Shown: piece by piece, positions 7,612 to 16,317 of the stretch
Numbering within the stretch: the stretch's first letter is position 1
Layout: each line of letters begins with the position of its first letter
From: CAAGNP01 sp045595965
Lineage (GTDB): Bacteria > Bacteroidota > Bacteroidia > Bacteroidales > UBA932
Direction of reading: 5' to 3'
NCBI GenBank assembly: GCA_045595965.1
Contig: JAZOBN010000011.1
Location: 1 to 42,403 of the forward strand
Length of the DNA: 42,403 nt
Notes under the pieces: generated by a model
Seen by the model: only the letters and a program-made list of their open reading frames with translations
Told to the model about the DNA's origin: nothing
The model's database searches: none
Translations under genes and position numbers: made by a program

Positions 7612-8911
7612 TTACCAAACCCTCTGGAGCAAAGGGGTACAGGCATCAAAGGCTGTTGAAGATTTTACAGTTGGAAATGACAATATTCTCGATATGAAAA
7701 TCGCCAAACATGACGTTATAGGTTCCAAGGCACATATCAGGATGCTATCAACTATAGGTCTGCTGGAAGAGAACGAGGAAAAAGTTCTTTCATCTGCACT
7801 TGATGTGATATATCAGGACATTATAGAGGGCAACTTCTGCATTGAAGATGGTGTAGAGGATATCCATTCACAGGTAGAACTTCTTCTGACAAGAAAATTT
7901 GGTGAGATGGGCAAAAAAATCCACTCGGGTCGTTCACGCAATGACCAGGTGCTTGTGGATATCAAATTATTCCTCAGAGAGGAGGTTCAGAATATAAAGA
8001 GAGATGTCATTGAACTGTTTGACAAGTTGCAATCCCTGAGCGAAACATATTCAAAGGTACTCCTACCTGGATACACACACGGGCAGGTAGCTATGCCATC
8101 ATCATTTGGTATGTGGTTCGGTGCCTATGCAGAGACACTTGCAGATGATATGATTATGTTAAAAGCTGCTTACGATATCGTCAACCAGAATCCCCTTGGC
8201 TCTGCTGCAGGATATGGAAGTTCATTCCCCTTGGATAGAGAGTTGACAACTAAGCTTCTTGGATTCAAAACTTTGAACTACAACTCAATAGCTGCTCAGA
8301 TGAGTCGTGGAAAATCAGAAAAGAGTGTAGCCGCAGCCATCTCAGCCATTGCATCTACCCTAAATAAACTTGCAGCAGACTGTTGTGAATACATGTGCAG
8401 CAATTACGGTTTCATCTCATTTCCTGATGAACTTACAACAGGTTCTAGCATTATGCCCCACAAGAAAAATCCAGATGTGTGGGAAATCATAAGGGGAAAG
8501 TGCAACAGACTGCAAAGTACTACCAATGAGATAAACCTCCTCTGCACAAATCTCCCTCACGGTTACCACAGGGATTTCCAGCTCCTCAAGGATATCATTT
8601 TCCCCGCTATAGAAGAGATCAGAAAGTGTATTTCTATGTCACTCCTTATGCTTAACAATATAAGAGTTAATGAAAATATCCTTGAAGATTCTAAATATGA
8701 CTTCCTGTTTACTGTTGAAAAAGTAAATAGACTTGTACTTGACGGCACCCCATTCAGAGATGCATACAAACAGGTTGGAATCGAAGTCAAAGAGGGTCTC
8801 TTCCAGAAAGATGAAAGTTGCTCTCCCCTACTGCACACACACGAAGGGAGCGTAGGAAATCTTGCTAATGAAAAAATAAGGAAGAAGATGGAGGAAAACT
8901 CCAATTTCTAA
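7598..8911 (+). CDS. argH: Argininosuccinate lyase
   Basis: Splits argininosuccinate into arginine and fumarate. It belongs to the fumarase/aspartase superfamily, 437 residues. Seen are IHSGRSRNDQV (109-119), the TH pair in LPGYTHGQVAMPS (around 159-161) and the signature GSSIMPHKKNPD (282-293) that carries the catalytic serine loop. It is the last gene of the arginine operon. Its stop is 20 bases from the convergent stop of rng, with no convincing terminator between them. Confidence 0.96.
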   Translation: MGNNNYQTLWSKGVQASKAVEDFTVGNDNILDMKIAKHDVIGSKAHIRMLSTIGLLEENEEKVLSSALDVIYQDIIEGNFCIEDGVEDIHSQVELLLTRKFGEMGKKIHSGRSRNDQVLVDIKLFLREEVQNIKRDVIELFDKLQSLSETYSKVLLPGYTHGQVAMPSSFGMWFGAYAETLADDMIMLKAAYDIVNQNPLGSAAGYGSSFPLDRELTTKLLGFKTLNYNSIAAQMSRGKSEKSVAAAISAIASTLNKLAADCCEYMCSNYGFISFPDELTTGSSIMPHKKNPDVWEIIRGKCNRLQSTTNEINLLCTNLPHGYHRDFQLLKDIIFPAIEEIRKCISMSLLMLNNIRVNENILEDSKYDFLFTVEKVNRLVLDGTPFRDAYKQVGIEVKEGLFQKDESCSPLLHTHEGSVGNLANEKIRKKMEENSNF

Positions 8912-8931
8912 TCTTTAGAGAGGATAATAAA

Positions 8932-10485
8932 TTAAGATAATTTCTCCCCTTTCTTGTCATACCACTGATATGCAAGGAGGGGGAAATTTGTATCAGGCAC
9001 TATCTTAATAGCACATTTGTACCTTTTTTTCCACCTCTTCTCAATCGAATTGAACAACCCTTTAGTCAAGTATGCTTCAACAATGGGATTAACCTTTAGG
9101 GTAAAATCTTTTATATTTTTTTCAGTTACATAATAAGAGAGTACCCTTTCAATCTCTTCATCTATAAGAATACTTGATGAGATCTGACCAGTCCCTTGAC
9201 AACATGGGCAAGTCTCTTGAGTATTGAGTTCTGTGGCCGGTCTGGTTCTCTGTCGTGTAATCTGCATCAGACCGAATTTTGTCAATGGAAGGATATTGTG
9301 ACGGGCTCTGTCGGTGTGCATCAACTCCTGCATATGCTTCAACAACATGTTCTTATGTTCGGTTGAATCCATATCTATGAAGTCAACGATAATAATTCCA
9401 CCCATATCCCTCAATTTCAATTGGCGTGCAATCTCCTCGGCAGCATGGCAATTGACATCGAATGCATTTTGTTCCTGGTCCTTTCCTGTTTTGACCCTGG
9501 TTCCGCTATTGACATCAATAACATGAAGAGCCTCGGTGTGTTCTATAACAAGATAAGCCCCCTGCTTGATGGGTACAACCTTGCCGAATGCCGATTTTAT
9601 CTGTCTTGTAACATCAAAATGGTCAAAAATTGGCTGGTGTCCTTTGTATAATTTTACGATTTTTTCAAGACCGGGAGAGATAGTGGAAACGTAGTCACGA
9701 ACCTCCATGTATATCTGTTCATCATTTACCTGAATATCGGAAAACGTATCATTCAACAGATCCCTGAGAATTGTTGTTGTCTTACTATTCTCAGTAAAGA
9801 GGAGTTGTGGGGTCTTTTGGGTAGCAATTTTCTGCCACGAGTCTTCCCACTTGTTTATAAGCATCTTCAACTCAGCATCCAGAACAGCAGCTTTGTTACC
9901 TTCAGCTGCAGTTCTTATTATCACCCCGTAACTTGGAGGCAAAATACTGTACATCAACCTCTCAAGACGATGTTTTTCCTCTTTGGATGTAATTTTCTGA
10001 GAGATGCTTACCTTTTCGCCGAATGGCAACAATACCATATTTCTCCCTGCAATCGAAATTTCAGATGTCAATCTCGAACCTTTGGTAGAAATAGGTTCTT
10101 TTACAATCTGGACAATAATCGGCTGTCCAGGTTTGAGAACATTTTCAATCTTACCCTCCTTCTCAAGGATACTATGGATATCAATGCTCCTGTAAAATGT
10201 AGAAAAATCCCTGTTTGGATTCAACTGCCTTGCAAAAGTGTCGAAGGCAGAAAAATTCAAACCGAGATCCAAATAGTGTACAAAGGCATCTTTTTTGTCT
10301 CCTATATCTATGAAAGCTGCATTAAGAGAAGGGATAAGTTTCTTTACCTTACCTAAATATACATCGCCCACGGTATAGCCGCGGCCATTATTCTGCTCTT
10401 TATTAAACTCCACCAGACGATGATCCTCCAACAGGGCAATATTTATCTCTGTCGAATTTACATCTATTAGAAGACTCTTCTCCAT
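8932..10485 (-). CDS. rng: Ribonuclease G (RNase E/G family)
   Basis: Endoribonuclease for rRNA maturation and mRNA decay. An S1 RNA-binding domain (about residues 34-120, with GDVYLGKVKKLIPSLNAAF) interrupts the RNase H-like fold. Catalytic aspartates are D324 (HVIDVNSGT) and D368/D371 (IIIVDFIDMD). The zinc-link motif CPCCQGTG is at about 426-433. The ATG at 10485 gives 517 residues with the usual start MEKSLLIDVN. An in-frame TTG at 10506 would fall inside the terminator-like hairpin and is unlikely. There is no room for its own promoter, so it probably depends on readthrough from HU/bS22-like. Confidence 0.95.
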   Translation of the reverse strand: MEKSLLIDVNSTEINIALLEDHRLVEFNKEQNNGRGYTVGDVYLGKVKKLIPSLNAAFIDIGDKKDAFVHYLDLGLNFSAFDTFARQLNPNRDFSTFYRSIDIHSILEKEGKIENVLKPGQPIIVQIVKEPISTKGSRLTSEISIAGRNMVLLPFGEKVSISQKITSKEEKHRLERLMYSILPPSYGVIIRTAAEGNKAAVLDAELKMLINKWEDSWQKIATQKTPQLLFTENSKTTTILRDLLNDTFSDIQVNDEQIYMEVRDYVSTISPGLEKIVKLYKGHQPIFDHFDVTRQIKSAFGKVVPIKQGAYLVIEHTEALHVIDVNSGTRVKTGKDQEQNAFDVNCHAAEEIARQLKLRDMGGIIIVDFIDMDSTEHKNMLLKHMQELMHTDRARHNILPLTKFGLMQITRQRTRPATELNTQETCPCCQGTGQISSSILIDEEIERVLSYYVTEKNIKDFTLKVNPIVEAYLTKGLFNSIEKRWKKRYKCAIKIVPDTNFPLLAYQWYDKKGEKLS

Positions 10486-10498
10486 CAGATACCTCTCC

Positions 10499-10544
10499 AA
10501 AAACAATAATCTAAAGTAACTCCGGAGAACTACTTTAGATTATT
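10499..10544 (-). terminator. Perfect 14-bp hairpin with U-tract between bS22-like gene and rng
   Basis: Arms 10505-10518 and 10531-10544 are perfect inverted repeats of 14 bases, with a 12-base loop that itself holds CTCCGGAG. On the minus strand the hairpin is followed by G and five T. The loop end and tail stop only about 14 bases before the rng ATG (10485). It may be a terminator of HU/bS22-like mRNA with partial readthrough, or a processing or autoregulatory site for RNase G. Confidence 0.85.
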
Positions 10545-10563
10545 TGTACGACATCAAAACAAA

Positions 10564-10653
10564 TTATTTCTTTTTGTGTCTATTCTTGCGCAAACGTTTT
10601 TTACGTTTGTGTGTAGACATTTTATGTCTCTTTCTTTTTTTTCCGCTTGGCAT
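10564..10653 (-). CDS. Small ribosomal protein, bS22/mS38-like (AURKAIP1/COX24 domain)
   Basis: A 29-residue, extremely basic protein starting MPSGKKRKRHKMSTHKRKKR and ending KNRHKKK. The pattern KR-x-H-K-M-x-x-H-K-x-K-K-x-x-R matches the AURKAIP1/COX24 family, which includes mycobacterial bS22 and mitochondrial mS38 of the small subunit near the decoding site. It lies 8 bases after HU and is followed by the strong hairpin. It is easily missed because of its length, but conserved placement next to HU and its composition make it credible. Confidence 0.85.
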   Translation of the reverse strand: MPSGKKRKRHKMSTHKRKKRLRKNRHKKK

Positions 10654-10661
10654 AACGATAC

Positions 10662-10952
10662 TTATTTAACTTTAACGTTAGTTTTAACTTTATTCATGAA
10701 AACCTTAGCTGGTTTGAAAGCAGGGATATAATGCTCAGGAATTACAATTGTAGTACCTACTGTAATGTTACGAGCAGTTTTTTGAGCACGTTTCTTTGTG
10801 ATAAAGCTTCCAAAACCACGTAGGAACACATCCTCATCTTTAGCCAAAGAATCTTTCACGCTCTCCATGAATGCTTCGATTACATTCTGAACAGCAATTT
10901 TCTCAATACCGGTTGATTTTGCAACCTCGTTTACAATATCAGCTTTAGTCAT
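10662..10952 (-). CDS. HU-family DNA-binding protein
   Basis: A 96-residue histone-like protein: MTKADIVNEVAKSTG at the N-terminus, the FLRGFGSFITKKRA core, and a beta-arm region ITVGTTIVIPEHYIPAFKP. The usual arm tip RNP is replaced by RNITVGTT..IPEH, as in many Bacteroidetes HU paralogues. It forms dimers that bend DNA. It has a textbook promoter (11003-11034) and probably drives the bS22-like gene and, by readthrough, rng. Confidence 0.95.
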   Translation of the reverse strand: MTKADIVNEVAKSTGIEKIAVQNVIEAFMESVKDSLAKDEDVFLRGFGSFITKKRAQKTARNITVGTTIVIPEHYIPAFKPAKVFMNKVKTNVKVK

Positions 10953-11002
10953 AATATTTATCTTTTAATTCTATAAAATCTGTTTTTTCAAATTTGAGTT
11001 TG

Positions 11003-11034
11003 CAAAAATATCTATTATTTTGACATTTACCAAA
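11003..11034 (-). promoter_or_regulatory. Promoter of HU/bS22-like/rng
   Basis: -33 TTTG (11031-11034), 20-base spacer, -7 TATTTTTG (11003-11010) on the minus strand, about 50 bases before the HU start. Confidence 0.85.
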
Positions 11035-11124
11035 ACTATCTCACCATTTTTTCAAAAAAAGTTTGGCATAATGATTGACAAAATAGAGGTCACACGCTAT
11101 TTTAACACAATTTTTGATTTAGAC

Positions 11125-11137
11125 TGACATATTGTCA
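11125..11137. promoter_or_regulatory. Short palindrome upstream of lon
   Basis: TGACA-TAT-TGTCA, a perfect 5-bp inverted repeat, ends 12 bases before the lon ATG. No TAnnTTTG was found for lon on the plus strand, so lon may use another sigma factor or a regulator binding here. This is weak evidence. Confidence 0.3.
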
Positions 11138-11149
11138 CAATACATATTT

Positions 11150-13552
11150 ATGAGAAAAGACGATTTACTATTTGAATCAGGTGCAGGAGATGTAAGCATC
11201 CTTCCCGTTGTAAACATGGACTCCCTACAAAAATTGAGAGAAGAGGACTATCCGGAGGTGCTTCCTATATTGGCTTTAAGAAACGCTGTTTTATTCCCTG
11301 CTACTGTAATTCCGATTGCAGTAGGGAGAGAGAAATCTATAAAACTTGTCAAGGATGCATACAAGTCAAGTAAGATAATTGGTGCGGTATCCCAACTCGA
11401 TGTAGAGGAAGAGAACCCTATGATTATGGATCTTTACGATATTGGAACTCTTGCAAGAATTCTGAAAATCATAGAGATGCCTGATGGAAGCATCACAGCA
11501 ATACTACAAGGGGTAAGGAGATTCAAGGTGGTGGAGCAGACTGCATTCGAACCATATCTTTTTGCAAAAGTCAGCTACTTGGATGACATTTTGGCAAAGA
11601 AGAGCGACAAAGAGATGGATGCATTGGCAGGGAGCATCAAAGATGCAGCTCTGCAGATATTGAAACTCTCGCCACACCTTCCACAGGAGGCAGGTTTTGC
11701 AATCAGGAATCTCGAAGGGAATGAGTTCCTGACAAACTTCATTGCATCAAGTGTGGAGATTGAAAATCCCCTTGAGAAGATGCGCCTGCTCAAAGAGCAC
11801 AATATCAAGGTGAGGGCGATGAAACTTCTTGAAATTCTCAACAGACAACTCGACATCCTCAATCTTAAACAGGATATTCAGAAAAAGGTAAGGAGTGAGA
11901 TGGATCAGCAACAGAGGGAGTATTATCTCAACAATCAGTTGAAAACCATCCAGGAGGAGCTGGGAATAGATGCAGATTCGACCGATTTTGCAGAATTAAG
12001 GATGGCTGCGAGCGAAAAATTATGGCCTGATTACGTTGCTGAGGCTTTTGAGAACGAACTCAGAAAACTCGAAAGGACAAATATCAATTCGCCCGACTAC
12101 AATGTCCAATACCAATATGTCAAATTGCTTGTGGATCTCCCTTGGGATGAGACCACATTTGACAACCTGGATCTCAAACATGCCCAGAAAGTCCTTGATA
12201 AGGATCACTTCGGACTTGACAGTGTAAAGGAGAGGATTATTGAATACCTCGCTGTACTCAAGCTCAAAGGTGACATGAAGTCCCCTATCCTTTGCCTTTA
12301 CGGCCCTCCGGGTGTTGGTAAAACATCTTTAGGAAAATCGATTGCAAGGGCATTGGGGAGAAAATATGAGAGGATTTCCCTCGGTGGTCTTCACGATGAA
12401 TCAGAGATTAGAGGACACAGAAAGACATATATAGGTGCTATGCCCGGTCGTATCATCCAGAGCATCAAAAAGGCAAAATCTTCTAATCCTGTGATCGTTC
12501 TGGATGAGATAGACAAAATCAGCAAGGATTTCAAAGGGGATCCCGCTTACGCTTTACTTGAGGTTCTCGACCCGGAACAGAACAACACCTTCCACGATAA
12601 CTACCTTGATATCGACTACGATTTGTCAAAAGTTCTCTTCATCACTACCGCCAACAATATCAGCACTATCCACCCTGCACTTCGTGACAGGATGGAGATG
12701 ATCCCTGTGAACGGTTATCTTGCAGAGGAGAAAGTCAACATTGCCAAGGGGTACCTGATTCCAAAACAACTTGAAGCCCATGGAGTCAAGAAATCACAGT
12801 TCAAGATCAGCAAAACTGCCATAGAGAAGGTAATTGACGAGTATACCCGTGAATCCGGAGTCAGAGGTCTTGACAAGAAAATTGCAAAACTTGTAAGGGT
12901 CTCTGCAAAGATGATTGCAACGGAAGAGAAACAGGAGGTGAAGATAACACCGAACGAGGTTCGCACAATTCTTGGAGTTCCTACAAGTTCACACGATATT
13001 CAGAAAGGTAATGAAGCACCAGGTGTAGTTACCGGTCTTGCATGGACAGAGAATGGGGGTGAAATACTTTTCGTAGAGTGCAGTCTGAGCGAGGGAAAAG
13101 GGAATCTCTCAATGACTGGAAACCTCGGTGATGTAATGAAAGAGTCTGCGACAATTGCATTCCAATACCTGAAAGCACATCCTGATCTTATATCGTTGAC
13201 AACAAAAGATATCATGAAAAAGGATATCCACATCCACGTTCCCGAAGGTGCAGTACCCAAAGATGGCCCTTCTGCCGGTATCACAATGGTAAGTGCCCTT
13301 GCCTCTGCCTACTCAGGTAAGATGGTCAAATCGGGTATTGCTATGACAGGAGAAATGACTCTCAGAGGTAGAGTCCTCCCCGTTGGTGGAATTAAAGAGA
13401 AAATTCTTGCTGCAAAAAGGGCAGGAATCAATACAATCATCCTCTCCGAGGAGAACAGAAAAGACATAGAAGAGATTAAGGAGATCTACATCAAAGGGCT
13501 CTCATTCATCTATGTCAACAATATATCTGATGTAATTGCTACAATTTTCTAA
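11150..13552 (+). CDS. lon: ATP-dependent Lon protease
   Basis: A cytoplasmic AAA+ serine protease that degrades misfolded and regulatory proteins. The N-terminal substrate domain (about 35-235) begins with VLPILALRNAVLFPATVIPI. Walker A GPPGVGKTS has its lysine at 391 and Walker B is VIVLDEIDK. The C-terminal protease domain has the Ser-Lys dyad S708 (KDGPSAG) and K751 (GGIKEK). The ATG at 11150 gives 800 residues; an upstream TTG at 11132 would add six and is less likely. It is followed 12 bases later by ung. Confidence 0.97.
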   Translation: MRKDDLLFESGAGDVSILPVVNMDSLQKLREEDYPEVLPILALRNAVLFPATVIPIAVGREKSIKLVKDAYKSSKIIGAVSQLDVEEENPMIMDLYDIGTLARILKIIEMPDGSITAILQGVRRFKVVEQTAFEPYLFAKVSYLDDILAKKSDKEMDALAGSIKDAALQILKLSPHLPQEAGFAIRNLEGNEFLTNFIASSVEIENPLEKMRLLKEHNIKVRAMKLLEILNRQLDILNLKQDIQKKVRSEMDQQQREYYLNNQLKTIQEELGIDADSTDFAELRMAASEKLWPDYVAEAFENELRKLERTNINSPDYNVQYQYVKLLVDLPWDETTFDNLDLKHAQKVLDKDHFGLDSVKERIIEYLAVLKLKGDMKSPILCLYGPPGVGKTSLGKSIARALGRKYERISLGGLHDESEIRGHRKTYIGAMPGRIIQSIKKAKSSNPVIVLDEIDKISKDFKGDPAYALLEVLDPEQNNTFHDNYLDIDYDLSKVLFITTANNISTIHPALRDRMEMIPVNGYLAEEKVNIAKGYLIPKQLEAHGVKKSQFKISKTAIEKVIDEYTRESGVRGLDKKIAKLVRVSAKMIATEEKQEVKITPNEVRTILGVPTSSHDIQKGNEAPGVVTGLAWTENGGEILFVECSLSEGKGNLSMTGNLGDVMKESATIAFQYLKAHPDLISLTTKDIMKKDIHIHVPEGAVPKDGPSAGITMVSALASAYSGKMVKSGIAMTGEMTLRGRVLPVGGIKEKILAAKRAGINTIILSEENRKDIEEIKEIYIKGLSFIYVNNISDVIATIF

Positions 13553-13564
13553 AAACTCCTGCGG

Positions 13565-14230
13565 ATGGATGTCAAGATAGAAGAGAGTTGGAAACAAATT
13601 CTTAAGTCTGAATTCGACAAGCCTTATTTTCAAGGGCTTGTCGAGTTTCTTCATAAGGAAAAGAGGGAGAATAAGACTATATACCCCCCCGGTCCTAAAA
13701 TTTTCAGGGCATTTGACCTCACCCCTTTTGATAAAGTGAGGGTGGTAATTCTCGGACAAGATCCCTACCACGGAGCAGGCCAGGCGGAGGGGCTCTCCTT
13801 CTCTGTTCCAAAAGGGATTAAAACACCCCCCTCCCTTCAAAACATCTACAAGGAGATCAAATCTGACACAGGCATTGATACTACAGGTAGAGACGGGTCA
13901 CTTATCCACTGGGCAGAGCAAGGGGTATTTCTTTTGAATGCTGTACTCACAGTCCGTGCCTCAGAACCCACTTCACACAGCAATATCGGATGGACTCAGT
14001 TCACAGATAGCGTAATCAAAGCTATTTCAGACAATAAAGAGGGGGTCATCTTTCTCCTATGGGGCAATTATGCCAAAAGCAAAAAGGATCTTATCGACAC
14101 ATCCAGACATCATATTCTTTTGGCTGCTCACCCCTCACCACTTGCCAGAGGTGCCTTTTTCGGATGCAGACATTTCTCAAAAACCAACGAAATACTACTC
14201 CAAAGAGGGGAGCAACCTATCAATTGGTAA
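13565..14230 (+). CDS. ung: Uracil-DNA glycosylase
   Basis: Family 1 UDG, 221 residues. It removes uracil from DNA as the first step of base excision repair. The water-activating motif GQDPYHGAGQAEGLSF has D66, and the DNA-intercalating loop HPSPLARGAFFG is near the C-terminus. KTPPSLQNIYKE is also typical. It lies between lon and coaD on the same strand and may be co-transcribed with lon. Confidence 0.97.
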   Translation: MDVKIEESWKQILKSEFDKPYFQGLVEFLHKEKRENKTIYPPGPKIFRAFDLTPFDKVRVVILGQDPYHGAGQAEGLSFSVPKGIKTPPSLQNIYKEIKSDTGIDTTGRDGSLIHWAEQGVFLLNAVLTVRASEPTSHSNIGWTQFTDSVIKAISDNKEGVIFLLWGNYAKSKKDLIDTSRHHILLAAHPSPLARGAFFGCRHFSKTNEILLQRGEQPINW

Positions 14231-14241
14231 TTCTTTTTTGT

Positions 14242-14268
14242 TACATTTGTAAGTTAATTCGACTTACA
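14242..14268 (+). promoter_or_regulatory. -7-like element and inverted repeat before coaD
   Basis: TACATTTG (14242-14249) fits the -7 consensus but has no TTTG at -33. It overlaps a 7-bp inverted repeat TGTAAGT / ACTTACA (14248-14254 and 14262-14268) that ends one base before the coaD ATG. It could be an operator or a hairpin hiding the start. Confidence 0.3.
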
Positions 14269-14269
14269 G

Positions 14270-14761
14270 ATGAAAACTGCAATATTTCCGGGCTCTTTTG
14301 ACCCATTTACCATAGGACATAAAGATGTTGTCCGCAGTGCTGTTGACCTTTTTGACAAGGTCATCATAGCTGTCGGGTACAACTCATCAAAGAAAGGGTT
14401 CTTCCCCATAGGGACCCGTCTGCAAATAATCAAGGACTCCATCAAAGATCTTTTGGAGGATGGCAAGAAAATTGAGGTGATTTCATATACAGGGCTGACT
14501 GTAGATGTGTGCAGAAGAGAAGGGGCACACGTTATTGTGAGGAGTATCCGCACCTCAGCAGATTTTGAGATGGAATCTGTCATCGCCCAGGCGAACAAGA
14601 AACTGGACGGAAACATCACCACAATTTTTGTCCCCGCAACAGGTGAACACTCCTTCATCTCATCTACAATAGTAAGGGATATCCTTATTAATGGGGGGGA
14701 TGTCTCGCAATTCATGTCTGACGGGATAGATATAAACAGTTATAAAAGCACGTTGAAATGA
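14270..14761 (+). CDS. coaD: Phosphopantetheine adenylyltransferase
   Basis: Fourth step of coenzyme A synthesis: transfer of AMP from ATP to 4'-phosphopantetheine. A nucleotidyltransferase of 163 residues with the T/HxGH motif in FPGSFDPFTIGH (H18) and the ISSTIVRD motif near the C-terminus (STIVRDILINGGD). The length fits the family. Its stop overlaps the next start as ATGA, so the two are probably translationally coupled although functionally unrelated. Confidence 0.95.
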   Translation: MKTAIFPGSFDPFTIGHKDVVRSAVDLFDKVIIAVGYNSSKKGFFPIGTRLQIIKDSIKDLLEDGKKIEVISYTGLTVDVCRREGAHVIVRSIRTSADFEMESVIAQANKKLDGNITTIFVPATGEHSFISSTIVRDILINGGDVSQFMSDGIDINSYKSTLK

Positions 14762-16317
14762 GAAAATTTCTATTTATAAATATCATCACTCTGTTTCTGT
14801 CGTGTATCTCACTTTTTGGTCAAGGGGGTGCGCCACAAGACACTTCATCAAACAAACTGGACAAAGAGACCATCAATCTCATAATGCAGACTTTTGATGG
14901 TCAGGAGATCGCTTTGATCAAGCTGAAAGTGGACCAATTGATAAATTCAGAGGCCGACACTCTTCAGAAAGAATTTATAGCCTCTACCCTCTTCGATTAC
15001 TACTACAATTCGAAATACATGGGATATGAGGAGGTTGCCCTATATATAGCAGATAACTATTTTCTCAACAAGAAATTGAACTGGCCAAATGAAGAGGGGT
15101 TCATGATGCTGAAAATGTTTGCCGAATTCAACAGGCAATCTATGATCGGTATGCCTGCACCAGAGCTTGCACTCTGTGACACATTGGGAAAAGAGATCTC
15201 AGTACGAGATGAAAAAGGGAGGTACAAGATCATATATTTCTACGATGACCAGTGCTCTAAATGTAATCTATATACCGCCCGGCTTATGAAATTCATACAA
15301 AGTACCGAGTGCGGTCCTATTACACTCTTCAGAGTATATACTCAGGATAGTAGGGAAAGATGGACCACCTATATCAAGAAACTCAGCAAAATGTTCCCTG
15401 AAGTGGGTGAAAATGTCACTATCTACGACATGTGGGATCCAGATTTATCATCAGACTTCCAAAAGAAATATGGTGTCATTTCTACACCTCAAATGTTCCT
15501 GTTGGATGAGAACAATATTATAACCGGCAGAAAACTCGATCCGGCAGCTGTTACCCAGCTTGTAGAGATGGATTATTACAAACCCACTGAACTGGAGCTT
15601 TTCATTGATCAGTTGTTCACCTCTATCCTCCCTTATGACCAGACCAAAGAGGTGGATACCACACTTGTTGTTGCTACTGTTGATGATCTTTACAACAAAA
15701 GTAAAAGTGATACTGCACAATGTAAGGAAATGATTATGACCATGTACCAATATTTGAAGAGCCACTCTGAATACAATCTTCAAAAAGGGGCTGCATATAC
15801 AGGATTAAAATATATTGTAGGGATGCCTGAGTTGTGGAGTGACCCGAATATGGTCAATGAGACTGCCAAGTCGGTCGAACTTTTCTACAGAAATCAGCTC
15901 GGTCTCCCTGCACAAAACCTCTATCTGAATATGGCAGACAAGAGTTCATACTCCATCTACGATTCTCAGGGCAAATATACTGTCCTGTATTTCTACAATA
16001 TGGATTGTTCACTCTGTGAGGCTGTATCACCGGAGATGAAGAAGATCTATGACAAATACCACTCCAAAGGGGTTGAGTTCTTAGGTATTTACACTGGATC
16101 ATCCAAAGAGAGGAAGAAATGGACCAGATACATCGCATCCCAACAATTCGAATGGGTAAATCTTTATGACAAGAATGACACCCAGGAGATGTTTGCAAAA
16201 TACAATCTCTCTGCTGTACCTGCAATCTATCTCCTTGATGAGGAGAAATGTACAATAGCAAAAGACATTAACCCCAAAACACTTGATGAAATATTAAATT
16301 ACATAACCAATGATTAG
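14758..16317 (+). CDS. Secreted protein with two thioredoxin-like domains
   Basis: A 519-residue protein with an N-terminal signal sequence (MRKFLFINIITLFLSC, probable cleavage after FGQ). Two TlpA/thioredoxin-like units follow a helical region: the first with CSKC at 166-169 in IIYFYDDQCSKCN, the second with CSLC at 417-420 in VLYFYNMDCSLCE. Each is followed by a segment like YGVISTPQMFLLDE or YNLSAVPAIYLLDE with the cis-proline. It probably acts in thiol-disulfide exchange in the periplasm or at the cell surface. Its active-site residues differ from the WCxxC of classical TlpA. It overlaps coaD (4 bases) and the next gene (8 bases). Confidence 0.85.
   Translation: MRKFLFINIITLFLSCISLFGQGGAPQDTSSNKLDKETINLIMQTFDGQEIALIKLKVDQLINSEADTLQKEFIASTLFDYYYNSKYMGYEEVALYIADNYFLNKKLNWPNEEGFMMLKMFAEFNRQSMIGMPAPELALCDTLGKEISVRDEKGRYKIIYFYDDQCSKCNLYTARLMKFIQSTECGPITLFRVYTQDSRERWTTYIKKLSKMFPEVGENVTIYDMWDPDLSSDFQKKYGVISTPQMFLLDENNIITGRKLDPAAVTQLVEMDYYKPTELELFIDQLFTSILPYDQTKEVDTTLVVATVDDLYNKSKSDTAQCKEMIMTMYQYLKSHSEYNLQKGAAYTGLKYIVGMPELWSDPNMVNETAKSVELFYRNQLGLPAQNLYLNMADKSSYSIYDSQGKYTVLYFYNMDCSLCEAVSPEMKKIYDKYHSKGVEFLGIYTGSSKERKKWTRYIASQQFEWVNLYDKNDTQEMFAKYNLSAVPAIYLLDEEKCTIAKDINPKTLDEILNYITND

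Noticed and set aside
10486..10506. TTG at 10506 as the rng start
   Set aside because: It lies inside the hairpin and adds seven residues not expected in the family; ATG 10485 gives the usual N-terminus.
11063..11078. TTGGCA...TTGA resembling a sigma-54 promoter before lon
   Set aside because: The GG to GA spacing is right, but the essential GC of the -12 element is GA, and no activator site was recognised.
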